Both the position numbers and the translations under genes were made by a program. The notes beneath the pieces were generated by a model. That model had not been told where the DNA came from and ran no database searches. It saw only the letters and a program-made list of their open reading frames with translations. Below are positions 16,606 to 25,534 of a stretch of 61,177 nt of DNA, in pieces. Every line of letters begins with the position of its first letter. The first letter of the stretch is position 1. The stretch spans positions 1-61,177 of the forward strand of contig JAGWZL010000001.1 of NCBI GenBank assembly GCA_018968815.1, read 5' to 3'. The DNA is from Verrucomicrobiota bacterium. GTDB lineage: Bacteria > Chlamydiota > Chlamydiia > Chlamydiales > SM23-39.

Positions 16606-19332
16606 TCACTCAACGATCTCCCAGTCAGTGGGCGAATTTGTAGAAGCGGGTGGCACATTTGTAGAAGCGGATGGTTGCAGTCTCAGCATCATACAGGCAA
16701 GCGGAACCGGCAGGTCCATGCGTGAAGCGATCGAATACACTGCAGAGTGTGCTACTTTTTCAATGGGATCTTTTGAGTGAGCCCGAACATTTTGAATCAG
16801 CCATTGTGAACCGGCTATTGACATGAACATAGAAGGTCCTATCACAACGATCTCTTCGCCCTGATTTGGATCCAACCTATAGCGCGTAACGTTTAGGTCG
16901 CTAGACGACAGATGTGAAGCTCCAAGTCTCTTTTTGTCGTCTTTAACCGTACAACACATAGCGCGATTTGGTCCGACTAAAACCGCTCCTGTAGTGCCTT
17001 GATTAATGACCCAAAGAGTATTATCTATAATGAATGCACAGACTACTGAAGCAAATTGATGTGAGTTACACAACATAATATCCAATTTTGCAAATGCGAC
17101 TTTGCTAGCTACACAAAGACTGCGTTCAGTCAATCTTTCGTTTACAGCAGCCCTCAAATGTTCTGTGAGTATGCTTGGTAGCTTCTCCCCTAACTGTGTT
17201 GCAGCAACGGAGTCGACCATTGCGACGCAAGGAATCCGGTGTGTTCCGCTCAGTTCAAGAAATGTAGCCAAACAAGTCCTCTCAAAAGGTAGGCTTTTGT
17301 GAGGGGAAAACACACATGCGCCTGCACTATACCCGCAAGGGTTCAATAAGCGGACGTCATATCGAGCGTCCGGTGACTCACGAGATGGGTCGCGCCACAG
17401 TACAGAATTAGGTTGCGATGGGCTCTGATTAGCAGCGTCTACTGCTGCCTTTAGGTCTGCGGCAACCTGTTCATCTGTCTTAGCTACCAAATTTATCACT
17501 TGCGTGACCCAAGTCGTCTTTGGGGTAGGCTGAGGTATGAGGGCACGGAGCTCGTCGATGTATCTAGCTGAAGGAGGTACTTTCCCAGCTTCATCTGTCT
17601 TATCTACCAAATTTGTCGCTTGCGTGACCCAAGTCGTCTTTGGGGTAGGCTGAGGTATGGAGGCCCGGTGATCCTCGATGTCTCTAGCTGAAGGAAGCGC
17701 ACTCTCAGCGTTCGATGTCGGAAGAGAAAGAGGTGGCACGCACTCTGGGCGCTGAGTCCCAGATGGGGCTCGGCTCGATGCTAGCACTCCGTCTGGACTC
17801 GAACTTCTTGATGGAGTAGGATGGGATGGCTCCACTATATCCCATGTGAATGGACTATTGGGCGAATTCATCGCTTTCCCAGCCTCAACGTGTGGCGTCT
17901 GTTGTGGAGCATCAGCTGTAGGTATCACTGGAACTGGAAGGGGTCCGGATGGCCCCACTACATTCAATGTCGTTGACTCAATGTTGGGCAGATGCATCGC
18001 TGTCCTAGCCTCAACGTGTGGCGTCTGTTGTGGAACATAGACTGCGGGTATCACTGGAACTGGAAGGGGTCCGGATGGCCCCACTACATTCAATGTCGTT
18101 GGCTCAATATTGGGCAGATGCATCGCTTGCATAGCCGCAACTTGTGGCGTCTGTTGTGGAACATAGACTGTGGGTGTCACTGGCACTGGAAGGGGTCCGG
18201 ATGGCCCCACTACATTCAATGTCGTTGACTCAATATTGGGCAGATGCATCGCTTGCACAGCCGCAACTTGTGGCGTCTGTTGTGGAACATAGACTGTGGG
18301 TATCGCTGGAACTGGAAGGGGTCCGGATGGCCCCACTACATTCAATGTCGTTGACTCAATGTTGGGCAGACGCATCGCTTGCATAGCCGCAACTTGTGGC
18401 GTCTGTTGTGGAACATAGACTGTGGGTGTCACTGGCACTGGAAGGGGTCCAGACATCCCCACTACATTCAATGTCGTTGGCTCAATGTTGGGCAGATGCA
18501 TCGCTTGCATAGCCTCAACGTGTGGCGTCTGTTGTGGAGCCTGGCCTTGAGGGATCACTGGAACTGGAAGAGGTCCGGATGGCCCCACTACATTCAATGT
18601 CGCTGACTCAATATTGGGCAGATGCGTCGCTTGCACAGCCGCAACTTGTGGCGTCTGTGGTGGAACATGGACTGGAGGTATCACTGGAACTGGAAGGGGT
18701 CCGGATGGCCCCACTACATTCAATGTCGTGGGCGCGGTCATCGCCGGCATGGCTGCGGTAGATGAGGGCGTGGGCACATGCACCCACTCTGCCTCTCCAT
18801 TGGGGGGCGTGGGCACATGCTCCCATTCTGCCAATGCATCAAAAAGAGGGGACGCTGGAGGGGTCTGCGCGGGGACAGCGGCCACGCTTGGCGCTTGGGA
18901 AACCGCAGGTGGAGTCGGCGGCATCACAACGGGTGTTGCTCCTGGTGGAACAGACTGCGTTGGACGATTTTGCAAAGCGGCGGCCACCTCGCTTGGACCG
19001 TATCCACATTCTTTCAAAGCTTCCCGATTAAACAGCGATTCAAAAGAATGCCAGCTCCCTTGGAAGGCCGCCTGCGCCAACTTCATATCACTGCATGCTA
19101 ATTGTTCATTCGTCATCGAAAAGATTTGCCGAATGTTCTGGAAACAGACCGCAACCACTCTGCACACCGCTTCAGCATGCAGCAAGAGCGTCACTCCAAC
19201 ACTAATGATTCGGCTGACAAGATGTCTCATGACTAAACCGGTGGCAGAAGAATCTGCTCTATACTGTGCATCAAAGTTGATCTGCAATTGATACAGATTG
19301 CGAGTAAAATCAGAGCACTGGACTGTGGTCAT
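16606..19332 (-). CDS. Repeat-rich protein with degenerate PP2C phosphatase domain
   Basis: 908 residues from the ATG at 19332, preferred over in-frame upstream starts (19419 ATG, 19425 TTG) because AGGTAGG stands 6 nt before it and the 5' stretch is AT-rich like a promoter. Hydrophobic residues lie at about 35-65. Seven 42-residue Pro/Val-rich repeats (TLNVVGPSGPLPVPV then PQQTPQV) follow, then two 40-residue repeats (PQPTPKTTWVTQ). The last 230 residues resemble a PP2C phosphatase: CVAMVDS at the DGHGG site and LWVINQGTTGAVLV at the VGDSR site. The metal-binding aspartates are gone, so it is probably a pseudophosphatase. The ending DWEIVE echoes EWEHVP and TWDIVE within the linkers. Likely an effector-like binding protein. 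Confidence 0.65.
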   Translation of the reverse strand: MTTVQCSDFTRNLYQLQINFDAQYRADSSATGLVMRHLVSRIISVGVTLLLHAEAVCRVVAVCFQNIRQIFSMTNEQLACSDMKLAQAAFQGSWHSFESLFNREALKECGYGPSEVAAALQNRPTQSVPPGATPVVMPPTPPAVSQAPSVAAVPAQTPPASPLFDALAEWEHVPTPPNGEAEWVHVPTPSSTAAMPAMTAPTTLNVVGPSGPLPVPVIPPVHVPPQTPQVAAVQATHLPNIESATLNVVGPSGPLPVPVIPQGQAPQQTPHVEAMQAMHLPNIEPTTLNVVGMSGPLPVPVTPTVYVPQQTPQVAAMQAMRLPNIESTTLNVVGPSGPLPVPAIPTVYVPQQTPQVAAVQAMHLPNIESTTLNVVGPSGPLPVPVTPTVYVPQQTPQVAAMQAMHLPNIEPTTLNVVGPSGPLPVPVIPAVYVPQQTPHVEARTAMHLPNIESTTLNVVGPSGPLPVPVIPTADAPQQTPHVEAGKAMNSPNSPFTWDIVEPSHPTPSRSSSPDGVLASSRAPSGTQRPECVPPLSLPTSNAESALPSARDIEDHRASIPQPTPKTTWVTQATNLVDKTDEAGKVPPSARYIDELRALIPQPTPKTTWVTQVINLVAKTDEQVAADLKAAVDAANQSPSQPNSVLWRDPSRESPDARYDVRLLNPCGYSAGACVFSPHKSLPFERTCLATFLELSGTHRIPCVAMVDSVAATQLGEKLPSILTEHLRAAVNERLTERSLCVASKVAFAKLDIMLCNSHQFASVVCAFIIDNTLWVINQGTTGAVLVGPNRAMCCTVKDDKKRLGASHLSSSDLNVTRYRLDPNQGEEIVVIGPSMFMSIAGSQWLIQNVRAHSKDPIEKVAHSAVYSIASRMDLPVPLACMMLRLQPSASTNVPPASTNSPTDWEIVE
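17513..17680 (-). repeat. Two tandem 120-bp coding repeats
   Basis: CCCAAGTCGTCTTTGGGGTA appears twice, 120 bp apart (near 17509 and 17629), each unit encoding PQPTPKTTWVTQ and a NLVxKTDE block. It lies between the seven-unit array and the PP2C-like domain of the same gene. Confidence 0.75.
17870..18735 (-). repeat. Seven tandem 126-bp coding repeats
   Basis: The block GGTCCGGATGGCCCCACTAC recurs at a constant 126-bp interval (near 17943, 18069, 18195, 18321, 18447, 18573 and 18699), each unit encoding 42 residues. The units are nearly identical; the fifth carries a small change (GGTCCAGACATCCCC). Such recent homogeneity predicts copy-number variation between strains. Confidence 0.85.
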
Positions 19333-19468
19333 ATAGCCTACCTTCAAATTGAGGTGGGCATGATACATGCAAAGGATTTTTTTGAAAATAAAAAAATATT
19401 TATCATATGCAAGTTTCATTGACAAATTACCCCCCTAACTCTCATAGTTTTTTTAGAGGTTCACGATC

Positions 19469-20152
19469 ATGAAATGGGTCTTTCTTGTGCTGTTTTCTTG
19501 CTTAAGCGCGCAGACAACAATGGTGGATGCAGACATACCGGAATGTTACACGGGGGAGATCATTGAAGAGAGGCCTTGCGAGTTTTGTTTTGATGTAAAC
19601 ATGTGGTGCGATCCGGAAAAGCGGTGGTTTTTTGAACTCAAACCTGGCTATCTCTATTTCACCACTCCAGAGATGCGCACTTTTTTCAATGATGGCGGCT
19701 TTACGATGCGCGCGGAGACCGGCTATCGGTTTTACGGCCCGCTCAATGTGTGGATTGATGGGGGCTATTTCCAAAAAGGGGGCGCTGCCATTGGGGGCGA
19801 TCAGGACCTCGACATCAAACTTGCGACGTTAACGCTCGGATTAAAAGTCGTCTACTATTTCAATTCATGCGTGGCAGCATATGGCGCCGCGGGTCCTCGC
19901 ATTTTTATGCTGATGTTGCACAATGATTCGCCTTTTGTGAGAGGCGATGACAATGAGATTGGGATTGGCGGTGGATTCGATGCGGGAGTTTGGCTTTTCC
20001 CCATTCCACAAATGCCAAATTTGTTCTTTGATGCTTGGGGCGATTTTTCTTTGAAAAGAATGCATGTGAGGCCCGACGAACTCAGCAGTCTCGATAACGA
20101 CGTCGATCTAAGCAGTGTGAGTTTTGGCCTGGGCCTCGGCTTCCGTTTCTAA
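19469..20152 (+). CDS. Outer-membrane beta-barrel protein
   Basis: 227 residues with a signal peptide (MKWVFLVLFSCLSA). The mature part alternates hydrophobic and polar residues and has many aromatic and glycine residues in short strands (FFELKPGYLYF, FTMRAETGYRFYGP, LATLTLGLKVVYYF), ending in the strand VSFGLGLGFRF with the C-terminal phenylalanine read by the BAM machinery. Two cysteine-containing loops near the N-terminus (CEFCF, MWCD) could form disulphides, as is common in chlamydial envelope proteins. An eight-stranded barrel is a reasonable guess from length. Monocistronic, divergent from the pseudo-PP2C gene. Confidence 0.7.
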   Translation: MKWVFLVLFSCLSAQTTMVDADIPECYTGEIIEERPCEFCFDVNMWCDPEKRWFFELKPGYLYFTTPEMRTFFNDGGFTMRAETGYRFYGPLNVWIDGGYFQKGGAAIGGDQDLDIKLATLTLGLKVVYYFNSCVAAYGAAGPRIFMLMLHNDSPFVRGDDNEIGIGGGFDAGVWLFPIPQMPNLFFDAWGDFSLKRMHVRPDELSSLDNDVDLSSVSFGLGLGFRF

Positions 20153-20155
20153 ACT

Positions 20156-21946
20156 CTACAGCGGATAGACTACGATGGTCATAGGGCAGCTCTCTTGTCC
20201 ATGGCGGTCTACGGATGTAATGAGATAGAGCTCTTTCTCCTTTGGCGTTCTCTGATGATCTTCGAACCGAGCTGTGCTCGTCATGCCAATCAGGCAAGAG
20301 AGATTCCCGCGATACACATTGAAATGGTCGACGTCGCCGGGAGATTCCCAAGTGAGCACGTTGATCAAATCGACGTGCGCAGGAAATTTGTGTTTGATTT
20401 GCACGCCCGTCACAATTCCATTCAAGATAGTTTTGCGCGCGACAACAGGAGGCAAAGGGCCCACATTCGCAAGACCCACTCCTGCGGTGACTTTAATTTG
20501 TTGCCCCTCCGGCACAAATCTGACCTCTGGAGTGGGCTGTTCTGTCATCGCTAAACGGATCTCTTCCGCCATCGATTCGCCTGTCTGGGCGGGCTGTTCG
20601 GAGCGATCGGCTACGATAGACGATTCTTTCACCGCTACACTCACCCCTCCGGTGGCTTTGATGTGCTGTCCCCCTGTGTTCCGCGGATCTTCCGGCCAAA
20701 TCGCGAGAATATTGCCCGCATCGTTCAGCGTGACAAACATATCGTAAGCAGGAGCGAAACTGCCCGCATTGCCTGTGGGAGAAGAGAGCGTGCGGATCGG
20801 AGACCAGCTCCCGAGCGAATAGCCAGCCCCTTGGATCACCATATTTTTCCCCGTCCACTCTTTCCAAATGACCACGCCATCTCCAATCGTATTCATGGAA
20901 AACACCGGATATCCGGCCGCCTCCGCATCTGCCGGACTGGGAGCTGAAAGATCGATCGGCGGCGTCCAAGCAGTGGCTGTTTTGTGTAAGGTCGAACCGA
21001 CGATGAATTTGTGCATCGGATTGTAGCGCTCGTAGACAACTACGGCATTGCCAGAGGCGTCGACCCCAATGGAGGGGCGTTCAGCCACATAATCTGGATG
21101 AGAAATGATCAGAGGCGTCTCTGACAACTGCCCTTTCCAAAATCTTTTAGATAGAATCGAGTGATTGCAGCTCCAAATCACCACCCCATCCCCATCTTGA
21201 TCGATGCCCACAGAAGGACTTGTCCCATCGGCCACCTTCACGGGCGGCGTCCAACTGCCCTTGACAAAACGGGCCATATGGATCTCGCGCGCCCGCTCTT
21301 GCCAAACCGCAACGCCGTCTCCAGATCCATTGACCACAAGCGCTTTGGCAGGAACCAAACGGGCATCTCGAAGACCCACTGAGATCTCTCCTAAATTGAC
21401 CCACGGCTGCCCAGGCGCCTTTTTGGCAGAAAAAACATGGTGGCCTCCTCCAAATAATTCGGCCCAAATGAGGAGTGCATTCCCATCGCGGCTGATCGCG
21501 ATTTGAGGAAGCGTTTGTCCGTTTTTGGAAGAGTAAACCATAGAGGGCGCTAAAGAAAGGTCGGGCGTCCAAATGCCATCGTAACTCAACGTCCGGTAAC
21601 AAATGCGAGTTGGAAAACCCTCTTCCCAAACGAAGATCGCATTCCCCTCGCCATCCACGGTTGTTTGCGAGTTGCAGGCGCTCGTTGTCCCTGAGATTTT
21701 GACAGCTCCTGTCCAAACCCGCAGCGAATGGTTGTAGACGGCAGCCCAAATATTTTCACTGGCCCCTTGACCTGTGGACCGACTCCAGCTCGCCACCGCA
21801 TTTCCCATCGAATCCATGGCAATCATTGCATTGCTATCGGTATCTCCCATTGGAGGATTGGTATCGAGGCTCAAGGCGGGCATCCCCCAAGTCAAATTGA
21901 ATGCCGCAAATACCTGCACCGACCACAATAAAAACAATAGCCGCAT
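20156..21946 (-). CDS. Large secreted repeat protein, propeller-like with C-terminal Fn3-like domain
   Basis: 596 residues after a signal peptide (MRLLFLLWSVQVFA). At least eight degenerate repeats share the pattern D-x-x-GNA-(V/I)-x-x-W, for example MDSMGNAVASW, GEGNAIFVWEE, RDGNALLIWAE, QDGDGVVIWS, ASGNAVVVYE and TIGDGVVIWKE, which fits blades of a beta-propeller. The last 90 residues (VLTWESPGDVDHFNVYRG, YLITSVDRHGQES) look like a fibronectin type III domain. Probably a surface or periplasmic binding protein. It converges on the beta-barrel gene with only 3 nt between the stops. Confidence 0.65.
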   Translation of the reverse strand: MRLLFLLWSVQVFAAFNLTWGMPALSLDTNPPMGDTDSNAMIAMDSMGNAVASWSRSTGQGASENIWAAVYNHSLRVWTGAVKISGTTSACNSQTTVDGEGNAIFVWEEGFPTRICYRTLSYDGIWTPDLSLAPSMVYSSKNGQTLPQIAISRDGNALLIWAELFGGGHHVFSAKKAPGQPWVNLGEISVGLRDARLVPAKALVVNGSGDGVAVWQERAREIHMARFVKGSWTPPVKVADGTSPSVGIDQDGDGVVIWSCNHSILSKRFWKGQLSETPLIISHPDYVAERPSIGVDASGNAVVVYERYNPMHKFIVGSTLHKTATAWTPPIDLSAPSPADAEAAGYPVFSMNTIGDGVVIWKEWTGKNMVIQGAGYSLGSWSPIRTLSSPTGNAGSFAPAYDMFVTLNDAGNILAIWPEDPRNTGGQHIKATGGVSVAVKESSIVADRSEQPAQTGESMAEEIRLAMTEQPTPEVRFVPEGQQIKVTAGVGLANVGPLPPVVARKTILNGIVTGVQIKHKFPAHVDLINVLTWESPGDVDHFNVYRGNLSCLIGMTSTARFEDHQRTPKEKELYLITSVDRHGQESCPMTIVVYPL

Positions 21947-21997
21947 GGATCCTCCGTTTTGTAAGAGAAGATATCATAATTTTTTCTTGAAGAGCCG

Positions 21998-23206
21998 TCA
22001 AGCAGCTTTCTTTTTCCGAATGAAAATCGGCAGAAGGGCCGCACTGCATAAGAAGAGGAGCGCCGCCACCAAAATACATTTCGCGCTGGTGATGCCCGCG
22101 AGAATCATCGAGGCGACAAACTGGCAGCCCCCATTCGTCGCGCCAACAAGGCCGAAGATTTTGCCCTGATTTTGCTCGCCCGTATGATCGGAGAGCACCG
22201 TCTGATAAGCCGGGTAGATCCACGCCTCCGTAATGGCAGGGATCGCTAGATAGGTCCATATGTCGACCAGCTGATCGGCATTGTAGAAAAGGAACAGCCC
22301 CACAGAACCGACAAGAAGAGACCAAAAAAGGATATTTTTCGCCCGATGTCTGCGTAAGAGCCACGCCGTTCCAATCACCCCCCCGACCGTAAAACAGAGG
22401 CTTAAGTAACTATTATAAAAACCGACCTGAGCATCGGTGATGTGAAACCGTTCGATCAGAAAATTCGACAACGCGACAATCAGCAAATACCATCCGAGGA
22501 GATTGATCAGAAAGATCGAAAAGAGCTTTTCCCGATATGTGAGCGCAAAGACGTCTCCAATGCTGCGCAAGAACTTGAGCGCCCCTAGGTGGGGATTGGA
22601 CGGCTTATAGGTGTCGACAAAAAACCACTGGGTGAACAGCAGAGACAGGAAATAAATCAACGCCGCTACGAGGCTTGGCCAAATGTATCCCCCATAGGAA
22701 AGAAACCATTGCGTCATCACAAGACCGCCTAAAAAGGGGCCCAATACCCAAGAAACACCCCCTATGACCGACAAAAAAGCCAGCTTTTGCGCTTTGCTGC
22801 CCACATCGCTCTCGACAATCGCCGCCTGCGCCATCGCCTGCTTCCCAGAAAAGAAACCGACCAGCAGCTGCGCCACCAAAAAGAGGGCAAAATTGCCCAC
22901 CCAAAGGGTATAGGCGCAAAGAAGCATGCAAAAAATCGACCCCCAAAACCCCCAAATGAGCACCTTCTTCCGCCCGATCCAGTCGGAAAGGTCCCCCAAA
23001 ATCGGCGAGCCAATGATCTCGCCAATCGGAAAGGCCGCATAAGCCATCCCAAGAGCCACTTCGGGCTTCCAATAAAGATTTGCAAACGGGGTGGTTTTGG
23101 TCGTGATGTAGACAGCAAGGAAAGCAATGGCCACTCCCCAAGTGAGGTAATCGGCAAAGTATGCCATGTAGAGAGAAAAGAGAGAGCGTTTGAGTCCTTT
23201 ATGCAT
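21998..23206 (-). CDS. MFS transporter
   Basis: 402 residues with about 12 hydrophobic segments. The loop between helices 2 and 3 reads LGDLSDWIGRKKVL, the major-facilitator signature (G-x-x-x-D-x-x-G-R-K-x). The second half starts after the basic loop around residue 190. The sequence resembles tetracycline/multidrug-type MFS carriers, but the substrate is not deducible. Inner membrane. Stands between two unrelated minus-strand genes, with about 50 nt on either side. Confidence 0.8.
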   Translation of the reverse strand: MHKGLKRSLFSLYMAYFADYLTWGVAIAFLAVYITTKTTPFANLYWKPEVALGMAYAAFPIGEIIGSPILGDLSDWIGRKKVLIWGFWGSIFCMLLCAYTLWVGNFALFLVAQLLVGFFSGKQAMAQAAIVESDVGSKAQKLAFLSVIGGVSWVLGPFLGGLVMTQWFLSYGGYIWPSLVAALIYFLSLLFTQWFFVDTYKPSNPHLGALKFLRSIGDVFALTYREKLFSIFLINLLGWYLLIVALSNFLIERFHITDAQVGFYNSYLSLCFTVGGVIGTAWLLRRHRAKNILFWSLLVGSVGLFLFYNADQLVDIWTYLAIPAITEAWIYPAYQTVLSDHTGEQNQGKIFGLVGATNGGCQFVASMILAGITSAKCILVAALLFLCSAALLPIFIRKKKAA

Positions 23207-23268
23207 TCTCTAATAATATTCAGAAGAATAAGCTTAGAATCCTGCCGAAATTTAAAAAAGAGGAAATT

Positions 23269-24276
23269 TCATTTCTGCGCAAAATTCCCATAGGAACTGA
23301 TCAGATCCTCAGCCTTTTTAAAATTTCCTTTTTTGAGTTCCTCATAAATTTTGAGCCCCTTTGCATTCATCCCTTGGCGAAAATAGAGGTGACCCAGTCG
23401 GTAAAGAATTTCCTTGTCAGACGCGCGCAATTTGAGCAAGGTCTCCACTTCTCGCATCTCCTCTTCAGCCATCCCCAGATCATGATACCCGATAGCCAGT
23501 TGCTCATGCACCCAAGGATCATTCGGGGCATAGTGGCTCAAAATCGAAAATTCTTCAATCGCCAGCCGAGCCGCCATTCGGTATTTCTCCTCCTGATTGG
23601 CCTGTTTATACACCTTCGACAAAGCCACATAGGTTCCCGCTAAAGAGGCGTGCACTTCCAAATCGGTCGGAGTGATCCGCACTTGGCGTACATGCTCATC
23701 GACAGAAGCTTGCAATAAAAGCAGCTTCATTTTCAGCACATCTTCTCCATAAGAATAGGAAGAGAATCGCATCGTCCAACGAGTGAAGAGTTTGGGCCCT
23801 TTGTACAAGGTCGCCTCGAAATCTTGCAGGTATGCAGCCAATTTGGAAAGGGCGTCTGCGATCGACAGGTGATGTCCCGCTTCTCCTGCAGGCACAGAGA
23901 GAGTCTGCCGGCACGATTCGAGGAATTGATCTCGCAAGTGGATGAGTTGTTCCGGTTTTTTGGCTTGATGGTAAAAGAGAAGAACAAAATAGGAGAAACA
24001 GGTGAGGAACAGCGCTCCCAAGGCAATCGCGAAGAGAGGCGATCCCATCCAAAAGGGGAGAAAAAAGAAAAAGAGGCAGATCTCTGCGGCGAAAATGGCA
24101 AAGAAGAGGAGGTTGAAGTTGACATATCCTTTGGCCACCTTCCGAAAATCGTTCAAGATCGCGCGGTAATATTGGGGGAGATGATTTTGAAAAATAGAGT
24201 CGTCAAAGGGGTCGTTTTTTTCGAGGTGCGTGGCCATGGTTTTTTTCGTCCGGTTGTAGATCTTTCGCTGATCCAT
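23269..24276 (-). CDS. Inner-membrane protein with TPR repeats
   Basis: 335 residues. Two transmembrane segments at about 53-73 and 80-101, then a soluble part with TPR helices: LAGTYVALSKVYKQANQEEKY, WVHEQLAIGYHDLGMAEEE and EILYRLGHLYFRQGMNAKGL in succession. It probably scaffolds other proteins at the membrane, facing the cytoplasm. The start at 24276 has a weak ribosome site; an ATG at 24237 (MATHLEK) is an alternative. No partner is evident from the neighbours. Confidence 0.65.
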   Translation of the reverse strand: MDQRKIYNRTKKTMATHLEKNDPFDDSIFQNHLPQYYRAILNDFRKVAKGYVNFNLLFFAIFAAEICLFFFFLPFWMGSPLFAIALGALFLTCFSYFVLLFYHQAKKPEQLIHLRDQFLESCRQTLSVPAGEAGHHLSIADALSKLAAYLQDFEATLYKGPKLFTRWTMRFSSYSYGEDVLKMKLLLLQASVDEHVRQVRITPTDLEVHASLAGTYVALSKVYKQANQEEKYRMAARLAIEEFSILSHYAPNDPWVHEQLAIGYHDLGMAEEEMREVETLLKLRASDKEILYRLGHLYFRQGMNAKGLKIYEELKKGNFKKAEDLISSYGNFAQK

Positions 24277-24313
24277 ATCGTGTACGCTTTTCTTTTTTTT
24301 AGATCAAATCTTT

Positions 24314-24739
24314 TTATTGATTCGAGGCGATCATCTCGTTGATCACTCTTTGGCTGACTCCGGCTTCTTGCAGTCTGCGCACTTGAGCTTGGCTCAACTG
24401 GTAAAAACTCGCTGTACTTTGCATGTAGTACACGATCGTGTCATCGCTCACCCCGCCTTGGCTCAACTTGATGACATCGTTGATCGTCAAGGGCTCTCTG
24501 CGATCCATCCGGTCCACTGTGCGCGGGCTGTTGCGCTCCATGACTTTTCTGTCTTGTTCATCCAGCGCCGCTCCTACAAAGCCTCCAGAGATCGCTCCCG
24601 CGGCCCCTCCAATCAAAGCCCCTTTCCCGCCTCCAGCAAGTCCCCCTACGCCAGAACCTAAAACAGTTCCTGCAATCACACCTGTTCCTGCGTTTGACGC
24701 ACAGGATGCTAAAATCAATAACAAAATGGAATATTTCAT
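24314..24739 (-). CDS. Glycine-zipper lipoprotein
   Basis: 141 residues from the ATG at 24739, which has AGAGG five bases upstream and opens a lipoprotein signal (LLLILASC, cysteine at the lipobox). A longer frame to 24853 has no signal and was rejected. Residues 20-60 form a glycine zipper (GTVLGSGVGGLAGG, GALIGGAAGAISGG), as in the OmpA/SlyB-type two-helix glycine-zipper domain that inserts into membranes. The C-terminal half is soluble and ends in a helix with the pattern LQEAGVSQRVINEM. Probably an outer-membrane lipoprotein with a structural role. Confidence 0.75.
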   Translation of the reverse strand: MKYSILLLILASCASNAGTGVIAGTVLGSGVGGLAGGGKGALIGGAAGAISGGFVGAALDEQDRKVMERNSPRTVDRMDRREPLTINDVIKLSQGGVSDDTIVYYMQSTASFYQLSQAQVRRLQEAGVSQRVINEMIASNQ

Positions 24740-24786
24740 ACGACCTCTCCACATTTCTGCATTAGACGGAATAGTGTTTTTTTTGT

Positions 24787-25494
24787 CTACCCTTCTACGC
24801 CTACTGCATCTTCGCGGAAACGGTATCCAACACCCCGAACTGTCTCGATCCAATCAAAGGTGGGCCCCAGTTTTTTGCGTAAAGAGGCGATGTGCACATC
24901 AATGTTGCGGTCGACAATGAAAGAATCGTCGTTGTTGATGTCGTCGAGGAGCTGATTCCGAGTGAGCACTTTGCTCCGATTGCTCACCAGTCTGCGCAAA
25001 ATCCCAAATTCGGACAGGGTCAGTGGAATCACTTTTTCCCCTTTTTTCAAAATGTAGCGATCGACATCGAGAACAAAGTCGCCAAACTTCACAACTTTGG
25101 TCACTTTTTCCGTTTCCTTTCCTCTTCTCAAGATCGCTTTGATGCGAGAGAAAAGAACTTTGGGCGAAAAGGGCTTTTGCACATAGTCATCGGCTCCCAA
25201 TTCAAGTCCTAAAATGACATCTAATTCTTCGCCTTTTGCCGATAAGATGATGGTGGGAATGTTTTTTAACTCGGCATGATTCTTAATTTTGCGGCACACA
25301 TCGAGCCCATTTTCTCCAGGCAGCATGATATCCAAAATCACGAGATCGGGTTTTTCCCTTTCGACCGCTCGATATCCATTGATCCCATCGACCTCCACAT
25401 GCAGTTTGTATCCTGAAAGTTCGGCTTGCAGTTTGATGAGCGCAGCAATATCCTCTTCATCTTCCACTAAAATAATGCGTTTTTTCTGTGACAT
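24787..25494 (-). CDS. Response regulator, OmpR/PhoB family
   Basis: 235 residues. Receiver domain 1-120 with the acidic pair E11/D12, phospho-acceptor D55 in LVILDIMLPGENG, S85 in ILSAKG and K107 in YVQKPF, so phosphorylation should be possible. The C-terminal winged helix (about 135-230) has LTLSEFGILRRLVSN, RNIDVHIASLRKKLG and the closing VRGVGYRF. It is a complete PhoB-type regulator, unlike the atypical chlamydial ChxR. No histidine kinase gene is in the window. It lies 40 nt downstream of murI in the same orientation and might be cotranscribed. Confidence 0.88.
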   Translation of the reverse strand: MSQKKRIILVEDEEDIAALIKLQAELSGYKLHVEVDGINGYRAVEREKPDLVILDIMLPGENGLDVCRKIKNHAELKNIPTIILSAKGEELDVILGLELGADDYVQKPFSPKVLFSRIKAILRRGKETEKVTKVVKFGDFVLDVDRYILKKGEKVIPLTLSEFGILRRLVSNRSKVLTRNQLLDDINNDDSFIVDRNIDVHIASLRKKLGPTFDWIETVRGVGYRFREDAVGVEG

Positions 25495-25534
25495 ATTGAG
25501 GCCCCCTGAACCAGACGCAAGATTGCATCAATTC

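Noticed and set aside
17846..18761. Repeated short frames over the 126-bp repeats; possible CRISPR-like regularity
   Set aside because: The whole 126-bp unit repeats without unique spacers and is in frame with the pseudo-PP2C gene.
22605..23293. Several frames opposite or out of phase with the MFS gene
   Set aside because: Arg/Trp/Ser-rich shadows; the MFS frame has the GxxxDxxGRK loop.
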